Assembly: GCA_028289345.1 (NCBI GenBank)
Contig: JANQQL010000026.1
Span: 1-64,000, forward strand
Direction: 5' to 3'
Length of the DNA: 64,000 nucleotides
From: Planctomycetota bacterium
Lineage (GTDB): Bacteria; Planctomycetota; B15-G4; SIAN01
Shown: positions 61,387 to 64,000 of the stretch, one piece after another
Layout of the letters: every line of letters begins with the position of its first letter
Numbering within the stretch: position 1 is the first letter of the stretch
Made by a program: the position numbers and the translations under genes
The notes under the pieces: model-generated
Seen by the model: only the letters and a program-made list of their open reading frames with translations
Told to the model about the DNA's origin: nothing
Database searches by the model: none

Positions 61387-61965
61387 ATGTTCACCTACAT
61401 GAGAAACGTGGTCGACAGCCTTCGCACCACCGTGAAAGGCATGCAGGTGACCTGGAAGAACCTGCGACGCCCCGAAACTACCGTCGAGTATCCAGAGCAA
61501 CTCGTGCCCCTGCCCGAGGGATACCGTGGTATCCACACCCTGGACACCGACATCTGCATCTACTGCTTCCAGTGCGCCAAGATCTGCCCAGTCGACTGCA
61601 TCGAGATGCGTGCGGAACGTGTCGAGAAGAAGTTCCTGTCCTGGGAAGTCTTCAACATCGACTACAACAAGTGCTTGTTCTGTGATCTGTGCATCGAGGT
61701 GTGTCCGAAGGACTGCATCCACATGGACAAGCGCGATGGTTCGGCCAAGTTCGCCCTGATCACGGACGACCGCTCGACCCTGAATCTCGACATCCTCGAG
61801 TACAAGGGGTTGTCCGAGGCGGACAAGGTGGCGGTCGTCAAGGTTCGCGAAGAGAACGCGAAGAAGGCAGCGGAGAAAGCCAAGGCCGCCGCCGAGAAGA
61901 AAGCGGCCGCCGACAAGGACGAATCCGAGGACAAGAAAGACAAGGCGGACGATTCCGGGAAGTAG
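61387..61965 (+). CDS. nuoI: NADH-quinone oxidoreductase subunit I
   Basis: Ferredoxin-like subunit with two 4Fe-4S motifs: C57-C60-C63-C67 and C96-C99-C102-C106, for clusters N6a/N6b. About 160 residues match the family; an extra tail of about 32, rich in Lys, Ala, Asp and Glu (EKKAAADKDESEDKK), is not part of it. Confidence 0.95.
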   Translation: MFTYMRNVVDSLRTTVKGMQVTWKNLRRPETTVEYPEQLVPLPEGYRGIHTLDTDICIYCFQCAKICPVDCIEMRAERVEKKFLSWEVFNIDYNKCLFCDLCIEVCPKDCIHMDKRDGSAKFALITDDRSTLNLDILEYKGLSEADKVAVVKVREENAKKAAEKAKAAAEKKAAADKDESEDKKDKADDSGK

Positions 61966-62025
61966 CAGTCCGGGTCATCCACCCCATCGACTCTGGTCAC
62001 GGGGATCAGAGGGAGGAGACGAGCG

Positions 62026-62529
62026 TTGGAAGGCTTCACGTTCTACTTTTTTGCAGCGCTGGCGCTGGTGGGCTCAGCCATGGTGGCTTTGCTCCCAAGG
62101 CTGGTGCACTCCGCGTTCGCCCTGGTGATGGCGTTGTCGGGAATCGCCGGCCTCTACTGGACTCTCGGCGCGGACTTCCTCGGCGCCGTGCAGCTGCTGG
62201 TCTACGTCGGCGGCATCATGATCCTGTTCCTGTACGGCGTCATGTTGACGCCGAAGGAATCCTCTCGCTGGAACCTACAGTCGATCCTGTTCCCCGGATT
62301 GCTTTGCGTTCTTCCCCTCGCGGTTCTGCTGCACTTGGGTTGGACCGGCGTCGAAGCCGCGGTCGAGTTCCTCCCCACCCTGCCGGAGCCGGAACCCACG
62401 ACCAAGACGATGGGCAAGTGGTTCCTGGATCGAGAGAAGTACCTGGTCCCGTTCGAGCTCGCCTCCATCGTCCTGCTGGTCGCGCTGGTCGGCTCGGTCT
62501 ACCTGGCACGGCGCCGGAAGGAGGTCTGA
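62026..62529 (+). CDS. nuoJ: NADH-quinone oxidoreductase subunit J
   Basis: 167 residues, five membrane helices; the conserved LVYVGGIMILFLYGVML segment forms the pi-bulge helix of the family. It starts at TTG 62026, with GGAGGAG 7 bases upstream. Confidence 0.92.
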   Translation: MEGFTFYFFAALALVGSAMVALLPRLVHSAFALVMALSGIAGLYWTLGADFLGAVQLLVYVGGIMILFLYGVMLTPKESSRWNLQSILFPGLLCVLPLAVLLHLGWTGVEAAVEFLPTLPEPEPTTKTMGKWFLDREKYLVPFELASIVLLVALVGSVYLARRRKEV

Positions 62530-62530
62530 A

Positions 62531-62839
62531 GTGACCCCGGACATCAGCCACTACGTCTTCATCGGCTCTGTCATGTTCGTGCTGGGAGTGTTCACCATGA
62601 CCTCCCGCCGCAACGCCATCTACATTTTGATGGGTGCAGAGTTGGTGGTGAATGCAGCCGCCTTGAATTTCGTGGCCTTCGCCCGCTACCGCGGGGAAGA
62701 CCTGTCGGGACAGATGTTTGCGGTGTTCATCATCGTGCTTGCCGCGGCGGAGGCGGCAGTCGCTCTGGGGATCGTGTTGCAGTTGTTCCAGCACTTCCCC
62801 ACCATCGACGTGTCCAAATCCAACACCCTGAGCGAGTAG
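62531..62839 (+). CDS. nuoK: NADH-quinone oxidoreductase subunit K
   Basis: 102 residues, three membrane helices. Conserved glutamates lie in MGAELVVNAA and LAAAEAAVALGI; they are part of the proton path. The GTG start is one base after the nuoJ stop. Confidence 0.94.
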   Translation: MTPDISHYVFIGSVMFVLGVFTMTSRRNAIYILMGAELVVNAAALNFVAFARYRGEDLSGQMFAVFIIVLAAAEAAVALGIVLQLFQHFPTIDVSKSNTLSE

Positions 62840-62857
62840 TCCGGAGCCTCTTCGAGA

Positions 62858-64000
62858 ATGGAATTCTTCGAAACCACCCGTCCGGTCTGGTACGCGCTGC
62901 TCATCCTGTTCTTGCCGCTCGGCGCGTTCTGCTTCAATGCCTTCGGCTTCCGGACCGAGTTCGTGAAGAAGAGGGGACACGTCGTTCCCTTGCTGGGAAT
63001 CGGCACCGCCCTCTTCCTCTCTTGCTCTCTCTTCAAGAGCGTGGTGTTCGACCACCACGGCACCAACCCCGAAGCCACCGTCGCCGAGGACTCCCACGGC
63101 GTGGCCTATGACGACCGTTTCGTCTACTGGTCCACGGAAGAAGGCCTGTCCTTCCCGCTGCTCGAAGCCGGGGACTTTCAGATCGTGGCCGGCATCCTGA
63201 TCGACAATCTGACGGTCATGATGCTGGTGGTGGTGACCCTGGTCTCCTTCCTGGTGCACCTGTACTCGACCGGCTACATGCATGGAGACGAACGCTACCC
63301 CCGCTTCTTCGCGTTCCTCGGATTGTTCACCTTCTCCATGCTGGGACTGATCCTGACCGACAACCTGCTGCTGCTGTTTTGCTTCTGGGAACTGGTCGGG
63401 CTGTGCTCCTACTTCCTGATCGGCTTCTGGTTCCAGCAAGACGATCCTCCCAAGGCCTCCATGAAGGCCTTCCTCACCAACCGCTTCGGGGACGTGGGAT
63501 TCCTGCTCGGAATCCTGCTCGTCTACCAGCTGTTCGGAACCTTGAGCATTCCGGGACTCGAAGCGCGCCTGCGTAGCGGTGAGCCGATCCCTGCCCTCTA
63601 CAACTGGGATCCGCACACGCTCTGCACCCTGGCGGGGCTGTTGCTGTTCTGCGGTCCCATGGCCAAGTCGGCTCAGGTGCCGATGCACATCTGGCTGCCG
63701 GACGCCATGGCCGGCCCCACTCCCGTTTCGGCGCTGATCCACGCAGCCACCATGGTCGCTGCCGGCGTCTACATGGTTGGCCGAATCTTTTGGTTCTTCA
63801 CCCCCGAGGCGCTGCTGTTCATCGCCGTGATCGGGATGATGACCGCGATCATTGCCGCCACCATTGGTTTGGTGCACAACAACATCAAGAAGGTCCTCGC
63901 CTATTCGACCTGCAGCCAGCTCGGCTACATGATGCTAGCCCTCGGCGTTGGAGGCTACGGCGCAGGGATCTTCCACCTGTACACCCACGCCTTCTTCAAG
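62858..64000 (+). CDS. nuoL: NADH-quinone oxidoreductase subunit L (partial)
   Basis: 381 residues are visible from ATG 62858; the gene runs off the window. Antiporter-like proton-pumping subunit: LLLLFCFWELVGLCSYFLIG, KASMKAFLTNRFGDVGFLLG, HIWLPDAMAGPTPVSALIHA and KKVLAYSTCSQLGYM are all present. Full-length NuoL is over 600 residues, so the 3' part (and probably nuoM and nuoN) lies beyond. Confidence 0.95.
   Translation, partial: MEFFETTRPVWYALLILFLPLGAFCFNAFGFRTEFVKKRGHVVPLLGIGTALFLSCSLFKSVVFDHHGTNPEATVAEDSHGVAYDDRFVYWSTEEGLSFPLLEAGDFQIVAGILIDNLTVMMLVVVTLVSFLVHLYSTGYMHGDERYPRFFAFLGLFTFSMLGLILTDNLLLLFCFWELVGLCSYFLIGFWFQQDDPPKASMKAFLTNRFGDVGFLLGILLVYQLFGTLSIPGLEARLRSGEPIPALYNWDPHTLCTLAGLLLFCGPMAKSAQVPMHIWLPDAMAGPTPVSALIHAATMVAAGVYMVGRIFWFFTPEALLFIAVIGMMTAIIAATIGLVHNNIKKVLAYSTCSQLGYMMLALGVGGYGAGIFHLYTHAFFK

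Overview
The window is a 64 kb stretch of high-GC chromosome from a Gram-negative-type (diderm) bacterium. Lipoprotein signal peptides, an OmpA-type peptidoglycan-binding lipoprotein, type IV pilus motor proteins and a SecD-SecF fusion are all visible. The gene set, a membrane-anchored helix-turn-helix protein, SUMF1-type lipoproteins and frequent GTG/TTG starts would fit Planctomycetota or a neighbouring lineage. That placement is inference; no rRNA is present to test it.

Left part, almost all on the minus strand: guaB-guaA behind a leader that looks like a transcription attenuator; tRNA-Pro(CGG); a small zinc-ribbon protein; a divergent membrane-anchored coiled-coil protein; a coiled-coil/zinc-ribbon gene followed by selB; and a run made of a SUMF1/propeller lipoprotein, rsmA, dnaG and rpoD, with rpoD also having its own extended -10 promoter. 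Next come an OmpA-like lipoprotein, a helix-turn-helix protein with a C-terminal membrane segment, a sensor histidine kinase, and a four-gene type IV pilus/type II secretion motor block (pilB, pilT, a second pilB and pilC).

Middle part (25.5-43.7 kb): plus-strand genes for a lipoprotein, pyruvate phosphate dikinase with a histone H1-like tail, a membrane-anchored SGNH protein and an M28 peptidase. A minus-strand surface protein with Gly-rich repeats follows. An accessory island then carries one very large gene whose product joins an Mrr-like nuclease domain to a NACHT NTPase, which points to a phage-defence role. It is followed by hairpins and dispersed repeats, a degenerate receiver/GGDEF protein, a second SGNH protein and an arylsulfotransferase-like lipoprotein.

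Right part: rplM-rpsI-yebC with an unusual repeat-rich leader, an FtsQ-like gene, a Ski2-type helicase, riboflavin synthase, trmD-rplS-secDF, a LysM protein with a translationally coupled membrane protein, folE and queD (pterin and 7-deazaguanine precursors), and a complex I operon nuoABCD-HIJKL. The operon lacks nuoE, nuoF and nuoG between D and H and runs off the right end inside nuoL.

The strongest leads are the nuclease-NACHT gene, the guaB leader, the dispersed 94-base repeat found 3' of two unrelated genes, the H1-like tail on PPDK, and the promoter/leader architectures of rplM and rpoD. Starts given here were chosen from Shine-Dalgarno spacing and family length; several are GTG or TTG.
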